This document shows positions 7,329-16,008 of a stretch of DNA of 64,000 bases, piece after piece. The stretch comes from Saonia flava (GTDB taxonomy: Bacteria; Bacteroidota; Bacteroidia; Flavobacteriales; Flavobacteriaceae), in assembly GCF_011927795.1 (NCBI RefSeq), contig NZ_JAATJJ010000002.1, positions 744,001-808,000 of the forward strand. Reading direction: 5' to 3'. Within the stretch, counting starts at the first letter, position 1, and each line of letters begins with the position of its first letter. The position numbers were made by a program, and so were the translations under genes. The notes beneath the pieces were generated by a model. It saw nothing but the letters and a program-made list of their open reading frames with translations. It had not been told where the DNA came from and did not search any database.

Positions 7329-9686
7329 TTACATTATTTGAAGTTGTCCATCTAACTTTATAGGAGTGTTTTTTGGCAAATTGGCTTCAATTTCCATTCC
7401 ATTGTAAACTATCTTAATTTTCTTGCCTTCCCTTGATGTAAGAACCAATTCCACTAATTTACCATTTTCCCACGCAATATCCACTTCAATATTTCCTCTT
7501 GCAATCAAGCCTTTAATATTACCTGTTTCCCAATTATTCGGTAAAGTGGGTAAAACTCTAAGAAAACCTTCATGCGATTGCATTAACAATTCTGCTACTC
7601 CAGCAGTGTATCCAAAATTGCCATCTATCTGAAAAGGCGGATGCATATCAAAAAGATTGTCGGCCAAAGAAATTTGAAAAAACTTTGTGATATTTTCCTC
7701 GGCAGACTCTTTATCCATTAATCTAGCATCAAAATTAATCATCCAAGCACGGCTCCAACCCGTTCCAGCACCACCATGTTGCAAGCGGTGGGCAATGGTC
7801 TTTTTTGCTGCCTCAAAAGCCTTATTATCCTTACTTGTAATATCATTTCCGGGGTGTAGGGCATATAAGTGTGACATATGGCGATGCCCTTTTTCCGCTT
7901 CTTCATAAGGTCGGTCCCACTCCAATATCCTACCATCATCCCCAATAACAATGGCAGGATGTAGCTTTCTTCTTTTTTCTATAACCTCTTTTGTAAAGCT
8001 ATCATCAATTTCCAATAGATCAGCGGCCTCAAGAACATTATCAAAAACTTCTTTTATGATTTGGTGCCCCATAGCATTTCCATAAGAGACTGCGGCTGGC
8101 TCCCCATCACTTGCTATATATGAGTTCTCTGGGGATGTTTCTGGTGCAGAAACCCATGTGCCATCTCGCTCATCCATTATTAGCCAATCCAAATAAAATT
8201 CTGAAACGGCCTTTAGATAGGGATATCCTCTTTCCTTTAAAAAATCTTTGTCGTTGGTATATTTATAATGTTCCCAATAGTGTTGCCCAAGCCAACCGCC
8301 TCCATGAATCCATGAACCCCAATATGGCCGTTCTGCGCGCATCCATGGGGTGAGCCATAAATCCGTAGTATGGTGAACCATAGCTCCACGATTTATACCA
8401 TACTGCTCTTTGGCAATGATGCGACCACGTTCCAGTAATTTATCGGAAAAATCCAAAAGAGGCATGTGGCACTCACTTAGATTGGTAACCTCAGCTGGCC
8501 AATAGTTCATTTGAATATTAATGTTCAAATGATAATCTGCATTCCAAGGGGCCTGTATGTGCTCATTCCAAATACCTTGAAGGTTCGCAGGGTTTGTTCC
8601 GGGTCTTGATGAGGAAATTAACAAATAGCGTCCATATTGAAAGAGTTTGGCCGCCAAATCCGTATCTGGCAAACTATCTTTAATTCTCTGTAATCTTTTA
8701 TTTATGGGCAATGAATCCAATTCATACCCCCCCAAATCAAAATCTACCCTTTTATATAATTTTTGATAATCCTGTATATGTTCTTTCAATAATTCATCGA
8801 AAGACTTATTCTCTACTAATGAAAGGGTTTTATGGTTATTTTGATGAAAATTTTTGTGGTAAAAAGAAGTGCTGCATACAATTAGCATTGTAGCCTTCTG
8901 CACACCCCTTAATTGTAATTCTCCTTTTTTTGACTCTACAGTTCCTGAAGTATTCTTGACCTTTAACCTTGTTTGGAACTTAACTCCATAATCTATTTTG
9001 GTTGGAGTTGAATGTACGGCTCCAGCAAATTGCGTAACCATCCCCTCCATACTTATTTCATTGTTGGATGGATTAGAAGTACTGACAGTAGCATGACCTT
9101 CATCCTTTGCCCTATCCAATTTTAAATTAAAATCCATGCCTTCCTGTGCTGTGGTAGATATTTCTACTACTAGAACATCATCAACCGCCGAGGCAAAAAC
9201 TTTTTCCACATAATCATGGCCTTCATAGGAATATTTCACAGTAACCACTGCATTTTCCAAGTCCAAGGAACGAGAGTAATTCTCTATTTTTCTTTCTTTT
9301 TGAAAATCAATATATAAATCCCCCATGGTTTGATGAGAACGTGAAACACCTTTATAAGAGAATCTATCAACAATCAATTTGTCTGCTTCATGGGGCTTAT
9401 CCTCTCTCAACATTTTCCGAATAAGGTCTAAATCCTCTTTTGTTCCTTTAGAATTTCCCCATTCTGGACCACCGGGCCACATGGAATCCTCATTTAATTG
9501 CAAATGCTCATGTTGGGGGTCACCATAAATCATTGCCCCTAACCTACCATTGCCAACAGGTAAGGCCTCCATCCATTCCTCTGCAGGTTGGTCATACCAA
9601 ATTCTATTGGCAACCGTTTCTTTTTCTTGCTCTTGACAAGAAAAAAGTGATAGTACGCTTAGAAAAATAAAATAGTATTTGCTCAT
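7329..9686 (-). CDS. GH95 alpha-L-fucosidase, lipoprotein
   Basis: The 785-residue product has a lipoprotein signal ending LSLFSC, then the GH95 N-terminal domain with IWYDQPAEEWMEALPVGNGR and LQLNEDSMWPGGP. The catalytic (alpha/alpha)6 barrel shows LQGIWNEHIQAPWNADYHLN directly followed by INIQMNYWPAE; in characterised GH95 enzymes the two Asn of this segment activate the water. Later motifs are APETSPENSY (acid region) and HMSHLYALHPG. GH95 enzymes are inverting and mostly cleave terminal alpha-1,2-fucose, though some act on fucosylated xyloglucan or on galactose. The lipid anchor suggests a periplasmic or surface location. The gene overlaps the following lactonase gene by 4 bp, so the two are translationally coupled in the operon. 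Confidence 0.93.
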   Translation of the reverse strand: MSKYYFIFLSVLSLFSCQEQEKETVANRIWYDQPAEEWMEALPVGNGRLGAMIYGDPQHEHLQLNEDSMWPGGPEWGNSKGTKEDLDLIRKMLREDKPHEADKLIVDRFSYKGVSRSHQTMGDLYIDFQKERKIENYSRSLDLENAVVTVKYSYEGHDYVEKVFASAVDDVLVVEISTTAQEGMDFNLKLDRAKDEGHATVSTSNPSNNEISMEGMVTQFAGAVHSTPTKIDYGVKFQTRLKVKNTSGTVESKKGELQLRGVQKATMLIVCSTSFYHKNFHQNNHKTLSLVENKSFDELLKEHIQDYQKLYKRVDFDLGGYELDSLPINKRLQRIKDSLPDTDLAAKLFQYGRYLLISSSRPGTNPANLQGIWNEHIQAPWNADYHLNINIQMNYWPAEVTNLSECHMPLLDFSDKLLERGRIIAKEQYGINRGAMVHHTTDLWLTPWMRAERPYWGSWIHGGGWLGQHYWEHYKYTNDKDFLKERGYPYLKAVSEFYLDWLIMDERDGTWVSAPETSPENSYIASDGEPAAVSYGNAMGHQIIKEVFDNVLEAADLLEIDDSFTKEVIEKRRKLHPAIVIGDDGRILEWDRPYEEAEKGHRHMSHLYALHPGNDITSKDNKAFEAAKKTIAHRLQHGGAGTGWSRAWMINFDARLMDKESAEENITKFFQISLADNLFDMHPPFQIDGNFGYTAGVAELLMQSHEGFLRVLPTLPNNWETGNIKGLIARGNIEVDIAWENGKLVELVLTSREGKKIKIVYNGMEIEANLPKNTPIKLDGQLQIM

Positions 9687-10510
9687 CTTATATTATAAAA
9701 TTCCTTGGTGTTAATTCCCATCACTTTATCCTGATCTCCCTTTTTAAACCTGCCAAAATAATCCTCTACAATACTTACAACCTCATCATATTCTGCTGCT
9801 ACCAAGCATACAGGCCAATCGGAACCAAATAAAATTCTATCTATCCCAAATGCATTGACAACAATATCCATAAAGGGTATAAAATCATCCTTGTGCCATT
9901 TATAATTCCTTGTTTCTGTCACCATACCAGATACCTTACAATATACATTTTTACAGGTACTTAATGCTTGCATACCATGTATCCAATATTCATCCAACCC
10001 ATTGGAAATTGCAGGCTTGGCAATATGGTCTATAACAAACTTCTGCTTGGGAAATTTCTGGACCAATGATAATGCCGATGGCAACTGACTAGGATAAATT
10101 AAAATATCATATGTCAAATTAAATTGGGATAGTGCACCAATACCTTTTTGAAAATCTCCTCTGAGCATAAAATCATCCGCTTCTCCCTGTACAATATGGC
10201 GTACTCCTTTAAACAAAGGGTTTCTAGAAAAATACTCCAGTCGCTCCACCACATTATCCGCCAACAAATCTACCCAGCCAACGACTCCTTTTATAAAATA
10301 GTTATCACACGCCAATTGCAATAAAAGTTCAGTTTCAGCTTCGGTTTGGTCCACTTGTACCAATACACAGCCTTCTATTCCATTTTTTTGAAGAATAGGC
10401 CCCAAATCCGAAGGCATAAAATCTTTCCTAATGCTCCGCATGGATTCATCTAACCAACTATGTCTTTCCGGGTCGTACTTCCAAAAATGTTGATGGCTAT
10501 CAATTCTCAT
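9683..10510 (-). CDS. Amidohydrolase-family L-fucono-1,5-lactonase
   Basis: This 275-residue protein belongs to the COG3618 amidohydrolases (TIM-barrel lactonases). It starts with the metal-binding MRIDSHQHFWKYDPERHSWL, has FKGVRHIVQGEADDFML, KFVIDHIAKP and YCKVSGMVTE, and ends with the FGSDWPVCL motif whose Asp is the catalytic base in the family. It opens the fuconolactone made by the dehydrogenase to L-fuconate in the cytoplasm, and there is no signal peptide. Its start overlaps the end of the FAH-type gene region without a gap, and its stop overlaps the GH95 start by 4 bp. Relatives act on rhamnono- and galactonolactones; the operon context selects fuconolactone. Confidence 0.88.
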   Translation of the reverse strand: MRIDSHQHFWKYDPERHSWLDESMRSIRKDFMPSDLGPILQKNGIEGCVLVQVDQTEAETELLLQLACDNYFIKGVVGWVDLLADNVVERLEYFSRNPLFKGVRHIVQGEADDFMLRGDFQKGIGALSQFNLTYDILIYPSQLPSALSLVQKFPKQKFVIDHIAKPAISNGLDEYWIHGMQALSTCKNVYCKVSGMVTETRNYKWHKDDFIPFMDIVVNAFGIDRILFGSDWPVCLVAAEYDEVVSIVEDYFGRFKKGDQDKVMGINTKEFYNIR

Positions 10511-11365
10511 CTACCCATAAGCTTTTGCATGCTGTTTTGAACTTCCCAGACCTTCAATTCCCAGTTCTACCACATCACCGGCTTTTAAAAATCTAGGTGG
10601 ATCAAAACCAAGGCCCACTCCAGAAGGAGTACCTGTAGAAATAACATCACCAGGTAACAACGTCATAAATTGACTTATATAACTAATCACTTCTTGAATA
10701 TTAAAAACAAAATCTGAAGTATTACTATTTTGAAGCATTTCCCCATTTAGTTTTAACCACAGATTTAGATTATTTGGGTTTTTTATTTCTTCTTTTGTAG
10801 CCATAAAAGGACCTAAAGGTGCAAAAGTGTCACAGCTTTTTCCCTTGACCCATTGTCCTAATTTTTCCAATTGAAACTCACGTTCACTATAGTCATTGTG
10901 CAGGACATAACCCGCTACATAATCCAATGCGTTAGCTTCGGATACATAAGACGCCTTTTTACCTATGACCACTCCCAATTCCACTTCCCAATCGGTTTTT
11001 TTACTGTTTTTGGGAATAATTACATCATCATTGGGACCAACAATTGCAGAAGTTGCCTTAAAAAACAATACCGGTTCCGTAGGGAGTGCCATACCACTTT
11101 CTTCAGCATGCTTGGCATAATTAAGGCCTACACATATAATCTTTGATGGGCGGCCAATAGGTGACCCCAAACGAACTTCGCCACTCACTTTTGGGCAACT
11201 TTCCTGATTAGTTTCTAACCATTTTTTTAGTCGTTCCAATCCATTGGTCTCAAAGAATGCTTCATTGTAATCTTCTCCAAAAACAGAAACATCCAACCTG
11301 TTTCCATTATCTAATTGAACCCCTGGTTTTTCCTTTCCCGTGCTACCGAATCGTATTAATTTCAT
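10511..11365 (-). CDS. FAH-family 2,4-diketo-3-deoxy-L-fuconate hydrolase
   Basis: The 284-residue sequence is a fumarylacetoacetate hydrolase-fold enzyme. Visible landmarks are KIICVGLNYAKHAEESG, EPVLFFKATSAIVGPND, the metal-binding KTDWEVELGVVIGKKA (Glu/Asp ligands) and the C-terminal GDVISTGTPSGVGLG. In the non-phosphorylative fucose pathway known from Xanthomonas campestris and others, this enzyme splits 2,4-diketo-3-deoxy-L-fuconate into pyruvate and L-lactate. It directly abuts the lactonase gene and follows the 2-keto-3-deoxyfuconate dehydrogenase gene by 69 bp. Other FAH enzymes act on aromatic degradation products, but no aromatic genes are near. Confidence 0.88.
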   Translation of the reverse strand: MKLIRFGSTGKEKPGVQLDNGNRLDVSVFGEDYNEAFFETNGLERLKKWLETNQESCPKVSGEVRLGSPIGRPSKIICVGLNYAKHAEESGMALPTEPVLFFKATSAIVGPNDDVIIPKNSKKTDWEVELGVVIGKKASYVSEANALDYVAGYVLHNDYSEREFQLEKLGQWVKGKSCDTFAPLGPFMATKEEIKNPNNLNLWLKLNGEMLQNSNTSDFVFNIQEVISYISQFMTLLPGDVISTGTPSGVGLGFDPPRFLKAGDVVELGIEGLGSSKQHAKAYG

Positions 11366-11434
11366 CTGTTTGTTTTTTGTTGGTCTAATACTTATTTATT
11401 TGTGATACATTATATTATGTTCTTATGATTTACG

Positions 11435-12211
11435 TCAAGAATTCAATTTAATAAACCCACCATCAATAGGGAAATCTGTCCCTGTTATAAAGGATGCCTC
11501 ATCAGAACATAGGTACAATGCCAAGTTGGCTACCTCTTCTGGTTTTCCCATACGCCCAATAGGTTGTGTTTGCGATAATTTCTCGAACATTTCCGATTCT
11601 TTCCCTGGATAGTTCTTTTTTATAAAGCCATCCACAAAAGGGGTGTGTATCCTTGCAGGAGAAATACTATTGCAACGAATACCATACTCTATATAATCCT
11701 TGGCAACCGAATATGTCATTGTAAGCACCGCACCTTTGGACATGGAATATGCAAAACGGTCTGCAACGGCTACAGAACCCGCCACTGATGCCATATTCAA
11801 AATAATTCCTCCCTTTTTCTTCATATGTCCCAAAGCCGCATGCATACAGTTATAGACTCCTTTGATGTTTACATTATATACTCTATCTAAATCTGATTCC
11901 GAAGTGTTTTCCAAATTACCAATTTGTGCAACACCTGCATTATTGACGAGTATATCAATTTCTTGCTTTTGTGTAATTTTAGCAATGGTTTTGTTAACCT
12001 CTGCATGATTTGAAACATCACAGGTATATACCTCAACACTGCCTCCAAGTTTTTTAATATCATGGATGGTTTCCTTTGCCAAATCCCCATTGATTTCCAA
12101 AATACAAACTTCGGCTCCCCTTTCAGCAAATTTCAATGCAATGGCTTTACCAATACCACTGGCACCTCCTGTAATTATTGCTGTTTTTCCATCTAATCTA
12201 AAACTGGACAT
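11435..12211 (-). CDS. SDR-family 2-keto-3-deoxy-L-fuconate dehydrogenase
   Basis: This 258-residue short-chain dehydrogenase has a canonical set of motifs: TGGASGIG near residue 15, NNAG, the Ser of NMASVAGS and the complete YSMSK active site. It ends TGTDFPIDGGFIKLNS. By operon logic it oxidises the C4 hydroxyl of 2-keto-3-deoxy-L-fuconate to the 2,4-diketo acid that the FAH enzyme cleaves. It lies 4 bp after the GH29 fucosidase gene. Assignment of which SDR does which step is by comparison with characterised clusters; this one resembles KDF dehydrogenases more because of its intact YxxxK and sequence style. Confidence 0.85.
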   Translation of the reverse strand: MSSFRLDGKTAIITGGASGIGKAIALKFAERGAEVCILEINGDLAKETIHDIKKLGGSVEVYTCDVSNHAEVNKTIAKITQKQEIDILVNNAGVAQIGNLENTSESDLDRVYNVNIKGVYNCMHAALGHMKKKGGIILNMASVAGSVAVADRFAYSMSKGAVLTMTYSVAKDYIEYGIRCNSISPARIHTPFVDGFIKKNYPGKESEMFEKLSQTQPIGRMGKPEEVANLALYLCSDEASFITGTDFPIDGGFIKLNS

Positions 12212-12215
12212 ACCT

Positions 12216-13544
12216 CTATTTTAAAGTAATTTCTACAATGGTGTCAACCTCATCCCTATCCTCCTTCTCAATCTCTAAAAAGAGCCCGTACTCATTCACC
12301 TTATGAGTTACTTTTTTATTTTTATTGTATAGTTTGATGTCCCTAAAGGGTACATCAAAATTTTCTAAAAAGTATAATTCTTTTTTGTCGTTAAAAAGAT
12401 GCAAGTACACTGTTTTTCCCTTTCTTGTCGATGCCATTTCCTCGTTTGGTGAAACTGGGCCTTGACTTGTGCCATATATAGTTTCTCCATTTGCACGCAT
12501 CCATTCACCCATGTTTTTAAGAGATTCTTTGTGCTCTGGTTGAATTTCTCCATTTGGCATAGGTCCCACATTAAGCAACAAGTTACTCCCATAGCCAGCT
12601 GATTTTACCATCAACTGAATCAATTCTTTCTCCGATTTGTGCTTTCTATCCTGAATATTAAAACCCCATGAATTGTTGATAGTTTCGCACACTTCCATAG
12701 GCAATTGCCCAACATCGGAAGCGCTTGTACCCCAACCTGTGGTATTATGCCCAGGTAAGTCTTTTTCGAACATTTGAAAATCCTCTCCAGATATAGGTGC
12801 GATGTGGTGATTATTTCCAATTAAACATTGAGGTTGCAGCTCATGAATCAATTTATATATTTCATCATAATGCCAATCTACCTTTAGTTTGCCAAACTTT
12901 TTGCCATCCCATTCTTTTTGGTCCCAATGGCCATCAAACCAAATACCCGCTATATCTCCATAATTGGTTAGCAATTCTGTAAGCTGTGCCTTCATAAAGG
13001 CTATGTACTTCTCCCACGTGCCTTCCTTTCGGCCATCAATTTCTGTACCTGTCCTGCCTCGTGGAAAATAATCATCATTATGCCAATCTAGCAATGAGTA
13101 ATAAAAAAACAGTTTTATGTCGGCCTTCCTACATGCTTCTGCCAACTGTTTTAGCACATCCTTTCCATAAGGTGTTTTCTTCACTATATTATAATCTGTG
13201 ACTTGGGAATCGAACATGGAAAATCCATCATGATGGCGGCTGGTAATTGTAATGTATTTCATTCCAGCGTCTTTTGCCATTTTCACCCACTCCTCCGCAT
13301 CATATGCTATAGGATTGAAAAATGAAGGCAGTTTTTCATAGGCATCTATAGGTATGTTTTGATTGTTCATCACCCATTCACCATCTCCCAATTGACTGTA
13401 TACACCCCAATGGATAAACAATCCGAATTTTGCTTCCTGAAACCATTGACGTGCCTCCAAATTTTCCTTTGTTGGCACATACTCCTGGGCAATTGTGAAT
13501 TGAGACAGAAGTATAATTACTAGAGAAATGAAAGTTCGCTTCAT
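12216..13544 (-). CDS. GH29 alpha-L-fucosidase, secreted
   Basis: The 442-residue product has a cleavable signal peptide (cut expected after ...SQFTIAQ) and no lipobox Cys. The GH29 catalytic barrel begins at EARQWFQEAKFGLFIHWGVY and includes YITITSRHHDGFSMFDS, LFFYYSLLDWHNDDYF and GDIAGIWFDGHWD, where Asp204 is the expected nucleophile. GH29 enzymes are retaining and broad: 1,3/1,4- and p-nitrophenyl-type fucosides. Lengths near 440 are common for the compact form without a carbohydrate-binding module. Together with the GH95 enzyme it gives the operon two different fucose-releasing mechanisms. It sits 28 bp downstream of the fuconate dehydratase gene. Confidence 0.92.
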   Translation of the reverse strand: MKRTFISLVIILLSQFTIAQEYVPTKENLEARQWFQEAKFGLFIHWGVYSQLGDGEWVMNNQNIPIDAYEKLPSFFNPIAYDAEEWVKMAKDAGMKYITITSRHHDGFSMFDSQVTDYNIVKKTPYGKDVLKQLAEACRKADIKLFFYYSLLDWHNDDYFPRGRTGTEIDGRKEGTWEKYIAFMKAQLTELLTNYGDIAGIWFDGHWDQKEWDGKKFGKLKVDWHYDEIYKLIHELQPQCLIGNNHHIAPISGEDFQMFEKDLPGHNTTGWGTSASDVGQLPMEVCETINNSWGFNIQDRKHKSEKELIQLMVKSAGYGSNLLLNVGPMPNGEIQPEHKESLKNMGEWMRANGETIYGTSQGPVSPNEEMASTRKGKTVYLHLFNDKKELYFLENFDVPFRDIKLYNKNKKVTHKVNEYGLFLEIEKEDRDEVDTIVEITLK

Positions 13545-13572
13545 ACACTATTTTTTTATAAAATTTAATTTT

Positions 13573-14871
13573 CTATTGCCAAATACTACCGTTTGGAAAT
13601 TCATACGCTTTCAAAGATTGTTCTTTTATTTCAATACTATAACCAGCCATTGTTGGTGGCATATAGGCCCCATTTTTAATTACAACTGGGTCCAAAAAAT
13701 GTTCGTGTAAGTGGTCTACATATTCTATGATCCTATCTTCCAGTGAACCGGTTATTGATACATAATCCAACATGGAAAGATGCTGTACATACTCACACAG
13801 TCCAACTCCGCCTGCATGTGGACAAACCGGAATTTTAAACTTGGCTGCCATGAGCAATACTGCTATAATTTCATTAACACCACCCAATCTACAACTATCT
13901 ATCTGGCAAATACCAATAGCATTTGCCTGCATCAGTTGCTTAAACATTATGCGGTTATGACAATGTTCCCCTGTCGCTACATGAATAGGTGCCACAGCCT
14001 TGGCAATTTTGGCATGTCCAAGAATATCATCTGGACTTGTAGGTTCTTCTATCCACCATGGGTCAAATTGTTTTAGGACCTCCATATTGGCAATGGCCTC
14101 ATCTACATCCCATTTTTGGTTGGCATCCATCATTAGACGTAAGTTGGGTCCAATTTCTTCCCTGATAATGGTGGCCCTGCGTACATCATCTCTTAAATCC
14201 GATCCCACCTTTATTTTTAAATGATCAAAACCCTGTTCTTTTGCTTCTTGGCAAAGGCGTCTCATTTTATCATCTGAATATCCCAACCAACCTGCAGAAG
14301 TGGTGTAAGCAGGATAACCTGTTTCCATTAGCTCCGCAATACGCTTTTGTTTGGTGGATTGCTGTTTTTTCAAAATCTCAAGAGCTTCCTCCTGTGTTAA
14401 AGCATCCGTGATATATGTAAAATCCACACAGGAAACCAATTCTTCTGGTGACATGTCCGTTAACGGTTTCCAAAGAGGTTTACCCGCTACTTTTGCATAC
14501 AAATCCCAAACCGCATTAACTAGAGCAGCGGTAGCCAAATGTATGACCCCTTTTTCAGGTCCTACCCAGCGGAGTTGACTATCTCCCGTCATCATTTTCC
14601 AGAAAGCTCCCATGTTTTGGGTAAAACTTTCCAATGTTTTACCTTTTAATAAATAGGAAAGGGATTCAACAGCGGCAACACAGAGTTCATTTCCCCTACC
14701 TATGGTAAAAGTAATTCCATGCCCTTCATGGCCATTTGGATGATCTGTCTTAAGAATCACATAAGCAGCAGAATAGTCTGGGTCTGGGTTCATGGCATCA
14801 GAGCCATCCAAAGATTTGCTGGTAGGAAACCGAATGTCTTTGACATCAATTCTGGTAATCGTTGTTGGCAT
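13573..14871 (-). CDS. L-fuconate dehydratase, enolase superfamily
   Basis: The 432-residue protein is a mandelate-racemase subgroup enolase. Key parts are the N-terminal ITRIDVKDIRFPTSKSLDGS capping segment, HLKIKVGSD (Lys of the KxK base), LMMDANQKWD and WWIEEPTSP (metal ligands), ATGEHCHNR, and CPHAGGVGLCEYVQ (the His base). The length and the start match L-fuconate dehydratases of the Xanthomonas type (about 430-440). It removes water from L-fuconate to give 2-keto-3-deoxy-L-fuconate. It is the first gene of the operon, preceded by a 230-bp non-coding stretch that must hold the promoter. No dedicated fucose regulator is encoded in the window. Confidence 0.92.
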   Translation of the reverse strand: MPTTITRIDVKDIRFPTSKSLDGSDAMNPDPDYSAAYVILKTDHPNGHEGHGITFTIGRGNELCVAAVESLSYLLKGKTLESFTQNMGAFWKMMTGDSQLRWVGPEKGVIHLATAALVNAVWDLYAKVAGKPLWKPLTDMSPEELVSCVDFTYITDALTQEEALEILKKQQSTKQKRIAELMETGYPAYTTSAGWLGYSDDKMRRLCQEAKEQGFDHLKIKVGSDLRDDVRRATIIREEIGPNLRLMMDANQKWDVDEAIANMEVLKQFDPWWIEEPTSPDDILGHAKIAKAVAPIHVATGEHCHNRIMFKQLMQANAIGICQIDSCRLGGVNEIIAVLLMAAKFKIPVCPHAGGVGLCEYVQHLSMLDYVSITGSLEDRIIEYVDHLHEHFLDPVVIKNGAYMPPTMAGYSIEIKEQSLKAYEFPNGSIWQ

Positions 14872-15104
14872 TTTCAGGTAGTTAGTCGGTTGTGAAGCTT
14901 AAAACACTTCCCAATCCTTGAAAATACATCAACTTGAATTAATAAACAAGAGGTTTTATGTTACGATTGTTGTGAGTATGAAAGACTAAGCTTTGTAGTC
15001 GATTATTTTTTTACAATTAAAGAGATTGTATTATCCCTGATTAAGAATATTGAAAACCTTACTGTTCCAGTTTATGATTACATTCCAAAATATCAGAAAT
15101 AACC
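14872..15104. promoter_or_regulatory. Upstream region of the fucose operon (promoter not resolved)
   Basis: About 230 bp without a gene lie between the first operon gene and the acetyltransferase gene, which points the same way. On the minus strand a TTG near 14949 followed after about 20 bp by TATTTTCA is a partial match to the Bacteroidetes -33/-7 pattern (TTTG, TAnnTTTG). The match is weak. A short dyad CTTG...CAAG spans about 14934-14951. I see no stronger operator. Confidence 0.25.
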
Positions 15105-15620
15105 TTAATAGCTTAAATACATAATATGATTGGGATTTGAATGCGTCTCAGAAATTTTAAAGTCATAACTACCGACTATCTTGAATCCAATTTTTGTGTA
15201 AAAATTTATGGCTCGTTGGTTTTCTATCCAAACAAACAACCACATTCCATTTTGTCCACTATTTTTTGATGATTCAATGTTAAAACCCATTAGTTTGCTT
15301 CCAAGGTTTTGCCCATAAAATTCCTTCAACAAATAGAGTCGATCCAATTTGGTATTGTTTGACTTTTCTACAGCTTCATTATCCTTGTTTAAAACAATTT
15401 TTGAATATCCAGCCTCTTTACTTTTACAAAAGATTATACGGTAGTCAATATTTGGGTCGATCAATTCCTTTTCAAAGCGTTCTATACTAAAATTTTCGGC
15501 TATATATGTATCAATTTCAGATTTGTTGGCACTGTTGCCATGAGAGTCCAAAAATGCTTGCTTACTAATCTTAGCCAATAATTCACTATCCTGAATTCTC
15601 CCTTTAACAATGTTAATCAT
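15105..15620 (-). CDS. GNAT-family N-acetyltransferase
   Basis: This 171-residue protein shows the GNAT fold: an N-terminal beta strand MINIVKGRIQDSELLAKISKQAF, a mid region KLDRLYLLKEFYGQNLGSKL that contains the acetyl-CoA pyrophosphate loop (here YGQNLGSKL, equivalent to Q/RxxGxG/A), and the late NQRAINFYTKIGFKIVG strand-helix typical for the family. It is a cytosolic acetyltransferase of unknown acceptor. Its start lies 10 bp from the end of the small DUF2892 gene, so the two are probably cotranscribed. The substrate cannot be inferred from the sequence. Confidence 0.85.
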   Translation of the reverse strand: MINIVKGRIQDSELLAKISKQAFLDSHGNSANKSEIDTYIAENFSIERFEKELIDPNIDYRIIFCKSKEAGYSKIVLNKDNEAVEKSNNTKLDRLYLLKEFYGQNLGSKLMGFNIESSKNSGQNGMWLFVWIENQRAINFYTKIGFKIVGSYDFKISETHSNPNHIMYLSY

Positions 15621-15630
15621 AAAAAAGACA

Positions 15631-15837
15631 CTATTTTTTCATCTTACAAGTACTTAGACCAAAAGGAGCATATAGTGGACAAAAGCTTACTAAACTTGTC
15701 AATACAAAAATAGCCGCCAAAGCCAGTAATATATAGGCAAAGGTTCCTTCTATTACATTAAAATAATACAATGCGACTACTACTATTGCCAAAATGATGC
15801 GTATAATTTTATCGGCACTTCCCATATTTTTTTTCAT
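15631..15837 (-). CDS. DUF2892 (YgaP-like) small membrane protein
   Basis: The 68-residue product begins MKKNMGSADKIIRIILAIVV, has two hydrophobic helices, and ends CPLYAPFGLSTCKMKK. This is the DUF2892 pattern: GxxDRxIR near the start and CPLYxxxGxxTC at the end. The same domain is fused to rhodanese in YgaP, and stand-alone forms often sit beside rhodanese or persulfide genes in Bacteroidetes. That fits the persulfide dioxygenase-rhodanese gene a short distance upstream. The role is not established; the conserved C-terminal Cys pair may take part in sulfur chemistry. Confidence 0.88.
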   Translation of the reverse strand: MKKNMGSADKIIRIILAIVVVALYYFNVIEGTFAYILLALAAIFVLTSLVSFCPLYAPFGLSTCKMKK

Positions 15838-15848
15838 GATTCTAGTTT

Positions 15849-15947
15849 TTATTGGTTATAATATTCAATCAGAACAACAACACTGGTAACCAATCCAACA
15901 CAAATCATGCAAATCAACACCAGTTTTATTCCCTTACTTGGTTTCAT
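15849..15947 (-). CDS. Possible 32-aa single-helix membrane miniprotein
   Basis: A minus-strand ATG at 15945-15947 opens 32 codons to a TAA, giving a basic start (MKPSKGIK), one hydrophobic helix with two Cys, and an EYYNQ end. It lies between the persulfide dioxygenase gene and the DUF2892 gene, 11 bp before the latter, on the same strand. The shape is that of a real membrane miniprotein, but the length allows chance occurrence. No family is recognised. Confidence 0.4.
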   Translation of the reverse strand: MKPSKGIKLVLICMICVGLVTSVVVLIEYYNQ

Positions 15948-16008
15948 AACAGTAAAAATAATATGTCCTTTAAAAAGAATACATGAGATTTGTCATACTT
16001 TAAACTTC

